Origin: Vicinamibacteria bacterium | GTDB lineage: Bacteria > Acidobacteriota > Vicinamibacteria > Fen-336 | Assembly (NCBI GenBank): GCA_025994075.1 | Contig: JAMQGV010000018.1 | Span: forward strand, 1 to 64,000 | Length of the DNA stretch: 64,000 nt | Direction of reading: 5' to 3' | Shown: positions 33,201 to 40,700 of the stretch, piece by piece | Position numbering within the stretch: position 1 is the first letter of the stretch | Layout of the letters: each line of letters begins with the position of its first letter | Notes under the pieces: generated by a model | Told to the model about the DNA's origin: nothing | What the model saw: only the letters and a program-made list of their open reading frames with translations | The model's database searches: none | Program-made: the position numbers and the translations under genes

Positions 33201-34676
33201 CTCGAACTGGGGCGCCACGGCACGTCCATCCGTCAGCTTCGCTTCCTCCCCGATGGCACCCGGCTGGCGTCCGTGGACAGTGCAGGCGAGATCGGCGAGT
33301 GGTCCGTGCCGTCGCGCCGCCTGGTCTCCCGGGTGCAGGCTGTGCCCGTCCACCGCTTCTCGTCATTGCCTGTCGACGCTGCGGGGCGTCACCTGGCGTG
33401 GTTCGCGAGTCGGGAGGGTGTGGCGTGCGTGTGGGAGCGGGCAGGCCTCGCCGCGGCTCCGATCCGGCGGTTGTTCCGCGGTGAAGCGGTCGATGCCGGC
33501 GATGCCGTTTTTCACCCAGCCGGGACGTGGCTCGCGGCCCCTTCGTTTTCCGGCACGGCGCTCTGGCCGCTGCGACTGCCGCAGTCCCGCGTCGTGCTCG
33601 TCCATGATGACGGCCCGGTGGCGGACCTCGCGTTCTCGCCGGACTCGCGCTACCTGGCCTCGGCCGCCCGCGACGGACTTCACGTCCTGCCGATCGTGCC
33701 GGGAAGTGGCCCGCCGCGCCGCATCGACCTCGGGGCCGATCACTACGCGTACGGAGTGGCCTGGGAGCCGGGCGGCTCCGCACTGGCTTTCACGGCGCCT
33801 CAACTCGGCGTCTACGATCTCGACTCCCCGGGCGCCCGTCCGCGCAGGATTCTCGGCTACCCCTCGCCGAGAGTGGCACTCGGAGCGCTCGCCCTCGACC
33901 GCTCGGGACGCTGGGCAGCGGTGGTGAGTCACTACGCGCCGAATCGGACAGAGCAACTCCTGTACCTGATCGATCGGCAGACGCTCTCGGCACGGTCGGT
34001 CGCGCGCTGGACGACGGAGGGCGGTCGCGGCTGGGCAGGGCAGGCGCGCGCCGTCGCCTTCCTGGACGACGGACGCATCCTGACCGGGGGAGACGGTGGG
34101 CTGCGCGCCTGGGATCCCGTGACGGGCGTTCACCGAACCGTACTCGGAGGGGAAGGAGCGTTCGCGACCTTCGTCCTCGCGGCTGACGGGCGCCGTGCCA
34201 TCGCCACCCTCGGGCAGGGCTACTCGCTGATGATCTCGAACTCCGAGCTGTGGTCGCTCGACGTGGTGACGGGAGAACGGCGCATGTTGAGCGGGCTCGG
34301 CACCCGTCTGACCCTCGGCCTGGCCGCCGACCCGGCTCTCGAGATCGTGGCCACGGGTGACACGGCAGGTGTCGTTCGAGTCGCGTCCGTGCGCGGTGGA
34401 GAGCCTCACCTGTTGCTCGGACACGCTGGCCCGATTCGACGGGTCGCGATCTCGCCGGATCGGAAGTGGGTCGCTTCCGCGAGCGGGGCCGAGGTGCGGC
34501 TGTGGCCGATGCCGGACCTCGGGCGGCCGCCCTTCCACACGCTGCCGCTCGCGATCCTGCTGCAGAAGCTGCAGGCCCTGACCAACCTCGAGGTGATCGA
34601 GGACCCCGCCTCCGCCACGGGCTACCGCGTGGCGGTCGGCCCTTTCCCGGGCTGGCGCGACGTGCCGACCTGGTGA
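30213..34676 (+). CDS. Ser/Thr kinase - nSTAND NTPase - WD40 propeller protein
   Basis: 1487 residues. Kinase domain: residues 11-290, with GAGGMGEVY, Lys41 (VALKLI), HRDLKPSN (Asp134) and DFG (Asp152). nSTAND NTPase: about 305-690, opening with YPGLRAYE and FFGREDE, Walker A GPSGAGKTSF near 340-349 and Walker B-like LLVVDQFEE near 420. A membrane helix lies at about 732-751, then a linker helix, then WD40-type repeats (about 800-1470). The N-terminal kinase and NTPase would be cytoplasmic and the propeller extracytoplasmic, suggesting a receptor that senses outside and signals inside. The FHA regulator encoded upstream is the natural substrate. Such kinase-STAND-WD40 proteins are expanded in Acidobacteriota, Planctomycetes and Myxococcota. 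Confidence 0.93.
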   Translation: MGLATARRVGPYEVLAPVGAGGMGEVYRARDTGLGRDVALKLIRDDLAARAPHLERLRHEARVLASLNHPNVATLHGLEVCDGQPVLVMELVEGETLGERLRSGPLPVADALHVAGQIAAGLEAAHERGILHRDLKPSNVRLTPRGEVKLLDFGLARAFQAAAPAGAEAAFPSDQSTGSDASHPSGTAPYMSPEQVRGEAQDQRTDVWAFGCVLFECLAGRRAFPGATAAESIAAVLSEPPPWVALAAEVPTSIRRLLERCLEKDPARRLRSLGDARLEIEEALLAFRRSGARRRMAADPSPYPGLRAYEVGDGSRFFGREDEVSALWAKLARHGLRAVIGPSGAGKTSFVRAGVLASRPAGWGGLVCTPGSRPFVGLAEALAPELAGARDGVADLVRIDEAPHALAAVGRWRRAHAEALLVVDQFEELFTLNPPAEQRRFAELLGRLVAEADVHVLVCMRDDFLVQCHEHAALAPVFADVTPLLPLAGEALRRALVEPAARAGYRFEDEALVDELVAFVGEGGSALPLAAFAVAELWQRRDPARRLLTRSARDEIGGVGGALARHADAVLESLGPEREKVVRELLRNLVTSRGTRAVMDRDDLLSAFADSRADAGQVVDALVDARLLTESADGTRDGQRSVQIVHESLLVAWPRLVRWRTQDADGAQLRDQLRQAPLWDERGRSRDLLWTGAAERELALWRERYPGRLTAIEEDFASAVSRRAIRVRRLRRGVFALVVVVLAGVAASIGVSRQEALAQARLARASRLVALGRLELDRHPSAAVAFARASLEITDNLEARLLALEALWRGPTTRVLPEFSAEISSLRAAFSPTGDRLALAGFGGTIVVWSHDGRVLHRLSGFPAGADPRGVAFDPTGERLWTFAVRDPTLRGYDRAGRLVATIPLEARWVRFDEQARLVVFGAAPDDPGDRQLTVVDPGNLARRVHARWRPEWDTSPDQWGTRAPSDVDRSLRWLAYGRQERVMLRSLPVSGATADLELGRHGTSIRQLRFLPDGTRLASVDSAGEIGEWSVPSRRLVSRVQAVPVHRFSSLPVDAAGRHLAWFASREGVACVWERAGLAAAPIRRLFRGEAVDAGDAVFHPAGTWLAAPSFSGTALWPLRLPQSRVVLVHDDGPVADLAFSPDSRYLASAARDGLHVLPIVPGSGPPRRIDLGADHYAYGVAWEPGGSALAFTAPQLGVYDLDSPGARPRRILGYPSPRVALGALALDRSGRWAAVVSHYAPNRTEQLLYLIDRQTLSARSVARWTTEGGRGWAGQARAVAFLDDGRILTGGDGGLRAWDPVTGVHRTVLGGEGAFATFVLAADGRRAIATLGQGYSLMISNSELWSLDVVTGERRMLSGLGTRLTLGLAADPALEIVATGDTAGVVRVASVRGGEPHLLLGHAGPIRRVAISPDRKWVASASGAEVRLWPMPDLGRPPFHTLPLAILLQKLQALTNLEVIEDPASATGYRVAVGPFPGWRDVPTW

Positions 34677-34787
34677 CCGGACTCGTTCCCATCCAGATCC
34701 CACGTTCTTCTCATGCGGGCGCCGGACGCGCGCCGCAAGTTGGACGTGTCGGAGGGGCGACACGCCGCCGACGTTCGGGAGGTGGGT

Positions 34788-35192
34788 ATGAGGTTGAGGA
34801 AGATCGCGATGGCCCTGGCGATCCTGGGGCTCGGCGGCGCGGCGTTCGCGCAGGAACTCTCGGACAAGGAGCTGAAGGTGATCGGCGAGGGCAGGGGCTT
34901 GTTCCTGCAGCAGTGCGCGGGCTGCCACGGCAGCCTCGCGGACACCGCGGAGCCCTCGAACGGCGACCCGGCACCGGTGACGGACCTGCGGCGGATCGCG
35001 GCCCGCGACGGCCGCTTCGACAAGCTGCACGTCGTCAGCCACGTCCGTTTCGGGACCCAGTCCTACCACCGCTCGCGGCCGGCAGCCGGCGAGATGCCGT
35101 CGTGGATGCGGCTCCGGCTCAGCGACCGCGCCAAGGCGGAGTGCGAGTTCCACAAGATCGTGCGCTATCTCGAGTTCGCGCAGGTCCGGTAG
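34788..35192 (+). CDS. Small secreted c-type cytochrome
   Basis: 134 residues with a signal peptide (MRLRKIAMALAILGLGGAAFAQ). One heme-binding CAGCH lies near residue 43, in LFLQQCAGCHGSL; the GEMPSWM stretch may provide the distal Met. This resembles cytochromes of the cytochrome cL / c-553 type that serve periplasmic dehydrogenases. GGGAGG lies 5-10 bases before ATG 34788. The gene follows the kinase by 111 bases and ends before a terminator hairpin, so it may be a separate unit. Confidence 0.85.
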   Translation: MRLRKIAMALAILGLGGAAFAQELSDKELKVIGEGRGLFLQQCAGCHGSLADTAEPSNGDPAPVTDLRRIAARDGRFDKLHVVSHVRFGTQSYHRSRPAAGEMPSWMRLRLSDRAKAECEFHKIVRYLEFAQVR

Positions 35193-35222
35193 CCGGCGTC
35201 CTTCGGCCCGTCGATCGGGCGG

Positions 35223-35253
35223 GGCCCCCGTCGCGGCGGGGGCCTCTTCCCTT
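35223..35253 (+). terminator. Rho-independent terminator after the small cytochrome gene
   Basis: GGCCCCCG (35223-35230) pairs perfectly with CGGGGGCC (35237-35244) around a 6-base loop, followed by TCTTCCCTT. It sits between convergent genes; only the plus-strand side has the T-rich tail. Confidence 0.7.
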
Positions 35254-35259
35254 GCGGGC

Positions 35260-36006
35260 CTACCGGCCCAGGGCCTCGATCACCAGGCGGGCCGCGGCGG
35301 CGCCCGAGAACTGCTGCTGGCCCGTGATCAGCCGCCCGTCGCGCACGGCGAACTCGCGAAACGGCTGGTCGACGACGAAGTTGGTGCCCGCCAGCTTCCG
35401 CGCCTCGTCCTCGATCCAGAACGGCTGGATGCGCTTGCCGACGAAGTCGTCCGCGAACTGCTCCTCCGCGTTCGCGAAGCCCGTCCAGGTCTTGCCCGCG
35501 ACCAGCAGCGACCCGTCGGACAGCTTCGCCTCGAGCAGCAGGCAGGTGGCGTGGCAGACGAGGGCGGTGACCTTGCCGGCCTCGTGGAAGGCGGCCACCA
35601 GCCTCTGCAGCTCCGCGTTGCCGCGGAACGTGACCATCGGCGACTGGCCGCCGGTGACGAACAGCGCGTCGTAGCCGGCCGGGTCCACGTCCGCGATCGA
35701 CTTCGTGTCGGCGAGCAGGGCCGCGTGCTTCGGCGACTTCTTGAAGCCGAGCGACAGGATGTCGTCCGCCGAGCAGCCGGACGCGTCTTCGGGGTCGCTG
35801 TAGCCGTCGGCCTGCAGCGCGCCGCCCTGCGGGCTGCGGATCTCGACCTCGTAGCCGGCCTCGGTGAAGGCCCAGTACGGGTGGGTCAGTTCGGCCCACC
35901 AGAAGCCGATCGGCCAGCCGGTGGTCGGCGACGTGGCCGGGTTGGCGGCGATCAGCAGGACCTTCTTCTTCTTCGACGGGTTGGTGACGTTGGCGTTGGC
36001 GCTCAT
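35260..36006 (-). CDS. DJ-1/PfpI family protein (class I glutamine amidotransferase-like)
   Basis: 248 residues, cytoplasmic. The fold is DJ-1/PfpI, with the nucleophile elbow ALVCHATCLLLEA (Cys-His), the upstream acidic residue in GFWWAELTHPY, and FVTGGQSPM. Characterised relatives include Hsp31-type chaperone/glyoxalase and protein deglycases, so aldehyde detoxification is plausible. It lies 24 bases downstream of the NADPH reductase gene on the same strand, and an AraC regulator is divergent from the pair. Together this looks like a small reactive-carbonyl or redox stress unit, by inference. Confidence 0.88.
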   Translation of the reverse strand: MSANANVTNPSKKKKVLLIAANPATSPTTGWPIGFWWAELTHPYWAFTEAGYEVEIRSPQGGALQADGYSDPEDASGCSADDILSLGFKKSPKHAALLADTKSIADVDPAGYDALFVTGGQSPMVTFRGNAELQRLVAAFHEAGKVTALVCHATCLLLEAKLSDGSLLVAGKTWTGFANAEEQFADDFVGKRIQPFWIEDEARKLAGTNFVVDQPFREFAVRDGRLITGQQQFSGAAAARLVIEALGR

Positions 36007-36030
36007 CGGACTCCTTCGGGGGAAAGCGTG

Positions 36031-36651
36031 TCAGCGACGGACGAGGCGGAAGGCGTGGGCGCGGCCCTGGCCGGAGGCCGCGAGCGAGATCCAGAGCAGG
36101 GCGAGTTCTTCGAGCCGACGGGCCTGGGCCAGCGGACCGCAGTCGACCGGGTCGAGGCCGAGCTCTCTGGCCAGGCCTGCGACCGCCGACTTCGCGGCGG
36201 CGTCGTCGCCGCACAGGAACAGGCTGGCCGGCTCGGCGCCGAATCGCGGATCGGCGTAGACCTCGAAGCCTGCGGTGTTGAAGGCCTTGACGACTCGCGC
36301 GCCGGGCGCGGCCGCGGCCAGCGCCTCGGCGCCCGACCCCTGCGGCAAGGCGTGACTCAGACCGGGACCGACGGGGTTCGTGCAGTCGACGAGGACGCGG
36401 CCGTTCCATTCGGCCACGCCGCGCACGACTTCCAGCGCCGCGCCCCAAGGCGTAGCCAGCAGCACCACGTCGGCGCCGGCCGCCGCCTCGGGGACGGTGG
36501 CTGCGCGGGCGCTGCCGCCCGTGGCGGCGACGAGCGCCTGAACCTCGGGGGCCAGCGGGTTGCGCGTGGCGTAGACGACTTCGTGACGGGCACCGAGCCG
36601 ACGTCCCAGGGTGCGGCCGATGTTGCCGGTACCGACGATCGCGAGCTTCAT
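36031..36651 (-). CDS. NADP(H)-binding oxidoreductase of the F420-dependent NADP reductase type
   Basis: 206 residues, a single Rossmann domain plus C-terminal helices. The nucleotide site is IVGTGNIGRTLGRRL, with YATRN after strand 2, which favours NADPH. Later motifs are VVLLATPW, VDCTNPVG, VVKAFNT and LFLCGDD. Such proteins are annotated as NADP oxidoreductase, coenzyme F420-dependent, though many do not use F420; no F420 gene is visible here. GATAGT lies 6 bases before ATG 36651 and there is no Shine-Dalgarno site. It is divergent from the AraC regulator with only 34 bases between starts. Confidence 0.88.
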   Translation of the reverse strand: MKLAIVGTGNIGRTLGRRLGARHEVVYATRNPLAPEVQALVAATGGSARAATVPEAAAGADVVLLATPWGAALEVVRGVAEWNGRVLVDCTNPVGPGLSHALPQGSGAEALAAAAPGARVVKAFNTAGFEVYADPRFGAEPASLFLCGDDAAAKSAVAGLARELGLDPVDCGPLAQARRLEELALLWISLAASGQGRAHAFRLVRR

Positions 36652-36656
36652 GGCGC

Positions 36657-36663
36657 TACTATC
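36657..36663. promoter_or_regulatory. Interlocked divergent -10 elements for the reductase and AraC genes
   Basis: Plus strand TACTAT (36657-36662) serves the AraC gene, whose GGAGG site is at 36670-36674. Minus strand GATAGT (36658-36663) lies 6 bases before the reductase ATG. The two hexamers share five bases, so the promoters should exclude one another. Confidence 0.4.
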
Positions 36664-36685
36664 GTCCGTGGAGGCGAGACGGCCA

Positions 36686-37672
36686 ATGCCACGCAATCCC
36701 GTTTTCTTGTCCGAGCGTCCCATCCGGGCCGGTCGCTTGCCGGCAGGCGACGTGTTGACCTCCGTGATGGACGCGCTCCGCCTGCGCAGCCGGGTCTTCT
36801 GTCGCTCCGAGCTGAAGGCGCCGTGGGGCATGGCGCTGCCGCGCTCCGAGTACGCCCACTTCCACGTCGTGGAGCGCGGCGGGGCGTGGCTCAAGGTCGA
36901 CAGCCAGCGTCCGGTGGCGCTGGCCGGAGGCGACCTCGTCGTCGTCCCCCGCGGCAGCGGCCACACGCTCACCGACTCGCCCGCGACGCGAACGCGGCCG
37001 CTGGCGGAGATGATGGGCCAGCGCCGCGCCGAGGGCGGCTGCGCCGTGATGCGCGGCGGCGGGGCCGGCGCCGAGACGCTGCTCGTCTGCGGCTCGTTCC
37101 GCTTCGAGCGCCCGCGCGCTCACCCGCTGGTGGAACTGCTGCCGCCCGTGCTCCACCTGCGACCGGCCGAATCGCCGGCGGCCGAGTGGCTGCAGGCCAC
37201 GCTGCGCCTGCTCGCCCGCGAGACCCGCGACGGGCGGCCCGGCAGCGAGGCGATCGTGTCCCGGCTGACCGACGTGATCTTCGTGCAGGCGCTGCGGGCG
37301 TGGCTGGAGACGATCCCGGAGGGTCGCGGCGGCTGGCTCGGAGCGCTGCGCGATCCCGCCGTCGGCCGCGCGCTCGCGTGCATCCACGCCCGGCCCGACC
37401 ACGAGTGGACCAACGCGTCGCTGGCCGCCGCGGTCGGCATGTCGCGCTCGCGTTTCGCCGCCCGCTTCGCCGCGCTGGTGGGGGAGCCGCCGCTCGCGTA
37501 CCTCACGCGCTGGCGGCTGGAGACGGCGGCCGGCCTGCTCGAGGACGGCACGCTGGGCCAGGCCGAGGTCGCGGCCCGGGTCGGCTACGGCTCGGAGGCG
37601 GCCTTCAGCCGCGCCTTCCGCAGGCGCTTCGGCCGGCCGCCGGGCGCCTGGCGCCGGCAGGCCGCGGCCTGA
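36686..37672 (+). CDS. AraC-family regulator with N-terminal cupin domain
   Basis: 328 residues. The N-terminal cupin (Cupin_6-like) shows LRLRSRVFCRSELKAPWGMALP, YAHFHVVERGGAWL and LVVVPRGSGHTL, a ligand-sensing domain. The C-terminal two-HTH AraC module shows WTNASLAAAVGMSRSRFAARF and VAARVGYGSEAAFSRAFRRRFG. It is likely an activator of the divergent reductase/DJ-1 genes, as this kind of regulator usually controls its neighbours. I chose ATG 36686 because a GGAGG sits 11 bases upstream; ATG 36650 has no such site and would extend into the divergent start. Confidence 0.9.
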   Translation: MPRNPVFLSERPIRAGRLPAGDVLTSVMDALRLRSRVFCRSELKAPWGMALPRSEYAHFHVVERGGAWLKVDSQRPVALAGGDLVVVPRGSGHTLTDSPATRTRPLAEMMGQRRAEGGCAVMRGGGAGAETLLVCGSFRFERPRAHPLVELLPPVLHLRPAESPAAEWLQATLRLLARETRDGRPGSEAIVSRLTDVIFVQALRAWLETIPEGRGGWLGALRDPAVGRALACIHARPDHEWTNASLAAAVGMSRSRFAARFAALVGEPPLAYLTRWRLETAAGLLEDGTLGQAEVAARVGYGSEAAFSRAFRRRFGRPPGAWRRQAAA

Positions 37673-37715
37673 AGCGACGCCGCGGCAGCGAAATCGCACC
37701 GGCGACCGCCGGCGC

Positions 37716-37721
37716 TAGACT
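37716..37721 (+). promoter_or_regulatory. Candidate -10 (TAGACT) for the alpha-2-macroglobulin gene
   Basis: TAGACT, 8 bases before ATG 37730; no Shine-Dalgarno sequence is present. The transcript is likely leaderless or nearly so. Confidence 0.4.
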
Positions 37722-37729
37722 CCGCGACC

Positions 37730-40700
37730 ATGAAGCTCGCCGCCACCCTGCTTGCGCTGCTGCCGCTCGCTTTCGCTTCGCCCGCGTTCGCCGCGGACGC
37801 CTCCACCCTGACCGTGCGCGACGCCGCGCCGCGTGGCCTGATCGAGGATCGCGACCAGGCCCGCGAGGTGCGCGTCGTCTTCTCCGAGGCGATGGTGCCG
37901 CTGGGCAAGGCCGACGGGCGTGGCGCGCCGTGGTTCCGCATCGCGCCGTCCGCGAAGGGCACGCTGCGCTGGGCGGGCACCGACACGCTGGTCTTCACGC
38001 CCGAGGAGCCGCTGCCCTGGGGCACGAAGTACACGGTGACGATCGACGGCACCGCGACGGCCGTGTCGGGCCGCAAGCTGGGGCAGCCCCACCGCTTCGA
38101 GTTCACGACGCCGGTGCTTCGGTTGCGCGAGGCGCAGGTGTATCGCCAGGCGGGGCGCGGCGACTCGCCGGCGATGGTCGGCCTGCGCTTCAACCAGCCG
38201 GTCGACGGCGCGGCCCTGCTGCAGCACGCGCAGCTCGCCGTCACCTTCGAGCCGTACGCCTGGGCGCCGCCCGCGTTGCCTGCTGCGACGCAGAAGGCGA
38301 TGGGGCCCGGCGCGGTGGCGGCCTACGACGCAAAGGTCAAGGCGGCGAAGGCCGCGGCCGCGGCCTCCGGCCCGGTCGCGGTCGAACTGGCGGCAGAGTG
38401 GGATCGCGAGCGGCTGGGCCACGGCGACGACCTGGTCGTGCTGAAGACGACGACCCCGCCGCCCCCGGGCTCGCGGCTGCGGGTCACGCTCGGCGCCGGC
38501 GCGCGCGGCACCGGCGGGCCGGAGACGCCCGGCGAGCCGCGCCACGAGACCGTGCGTCTCGAGGGCGCCTTCTTCGTCCAGGGCTTCGCCTGCGTCGCCT
38601 CCTGCGAGCCCGACTCGTGGAACCCGCTGAAGGTGCGCGGCCGCGCCCGGCTCGCCCAGTTCGCCCGCCACCTGCGCGTGCGCGAGGTGCTGGCCGACGG
38701 CAAGACCCGCGACCTCGCGCCGCGCGCGGTCGAAATCGACCCCGAAGAAGAAGCCGACCACGACTACGGCACGCCCGACTGGCGCGAATCGGTCGCGGTC
38801 ACGCTGCCGCAGCTCGGTTACGACTTCGCGCCGGGCCGGACCTACGAGGTCGTGCTGGCGCCGGGGCTCGAGTCGAGCGACGGCCAGAAGCTCGGCTACG
38901 TGTGGATCGACCGCGTCGAGAACTGGCACCAGCGCGCGGCCACCAGCTTCGGCGGCGGCCACGGCGTGTGGGAGAGCGGGGGCGGCACCGCGCTGCCGTT
39001 CTACGCGCGGAACCTGAAGGACGTGCGTCACTGGGCGGCGAAGGTGGCGCCCGACCAGCTCGTGCCGACGCTGCTCAAGCTGCGCGACAAGTCGTTCGCC
39101 GAGCCGCCCGCCGGCGCGGGCACGGTGCGCACGCTGGCGCCGGTGCCCGACGTCTCGCAGTCGTACGCGCTGGAGCTGAAGGACGTGCTGGGCGGGCCGA
39201 CCGGCGTCGCCTGGGTCGCGCTGCGCAACGGCACGCCGATCCCGCGCTCGCACGCGGGCAGCAGCGCGGTGCGGGCGACGCTCGTCCAGGTCACCGACCT
39301 CGGCCTCACCGTCAAGGACAGCCCGCAGGGCACGCTGCTGTTCGTCACCCGCCTCGCCGACGGAGCGCCGGTCGCCGGCGCGAAGGTCGCGCTGCGCGAC
39401 CTGCAGAACGCCGTGCGCTGGAGCGGCGAGACCGGCCCCGACGGCACGGCGATGTCGCCGCCGCTCGCGCTGCGCGGCGACGAGAGCTACTGGCAGCTCG
39501 CGTTCGTGGCCACGGCCGAGAAGGACGGCGACTTCGCCTACGCGCTGTCTGACTGGACCGAGGGCATCGAGCCCTGGTACTTCGGGACCTACTACGACCT
39601 CGAGCAGGCGAAGCCGATGCTGCGCGGCACGGCCTTCGCCGACCGCGGCGTCTACAAGCTCGGCGAGCAGGTGCGCCTGAAGCTGATCCTGCGCTCCGAC
39701 ACGGCGTCCGGCATGAAGCTGCTGCCCGCCGGCACCGAGGCGAAGGTGACGGTCGAGACCAGCCAGTCCGACGAACTGCTCTCGGAGACGGTGAAGCTCG
39801 GCGAGTGGAGCTCGGCCGAGCTGAAGGTCGACGTCCCGGCCGCGGCCCCGCTCGGCAACTACTCGGTGAAGGTCGAGGTCGAGGGCCAGCAGCGCCCGGT
39901 CTACGGCTCGTTCCTGGTCGCCGCCTACCGCCGGCCCGACTTCCGCGTCGACGCCAACCTGGCGGCCCCGGACGCCGTCGCCGGCGCGAAGCTCGCCGGC
40001 GTGGTCTCGGGCCGCTACCTGTTCGGCGTGCCGATGGCGGAGAAGGAGGCGCGCTGGTCGCTCACGAAGCGGGCGCTCCGCGAACCTGCGCCGGCGGTGC
40101 TCGAGCGCTGGCAGCCCGAGCGCTGGGCGTTCTTCGCGGAGGAGGACGAGAACTTCCGCGGCTGGGACGAGACGGTCGCCGAAGGCGACGGCAAGCTCGA
40201 CGGCGACGGCCGCCTGGCGATGGCGGCCGAGACCGACCGCGCGCTCGGCCACCCGCATCTCTTCACGCTCGAGGGCACGGTGACCGACGCCTCGCGCCAG
40301 CAGATCGCGGGCCGCGCCAGCTTCCGCGTCGAGGCGATGCCGTACGCGGTGGCCGTGAAGCGCCCGCCGTTCTTCGCGGACGTCGAAGGCGGCCTCGAGA
40401 CCGAGATCGCCGCGGTCGCGGCGGACGGCACCGCGGTCGCGGGGGCCGAAGTGACGGTGTCGCTCGTTCAGATCCAGTGGAACAGCGTGCGGCGCGCCGA
40501 GGGCGGCGGCTTCTACACGTGGGAAACGGAGAAGCGCGAGGTGCCGGCGGGCGAGTGGACCGTGAAGACGGCCGCGCAGCCGCAGCCGCTGAAGGTGCCG
40601 CTGCCGACGGGCGGCTACTTCGAGCTGCGGGCGAAGGCGCAGGACGCCGAGGGGCGCTCGACGATCACGACCACCGGCTTCTACGCGCTGGGTGGCGGCT

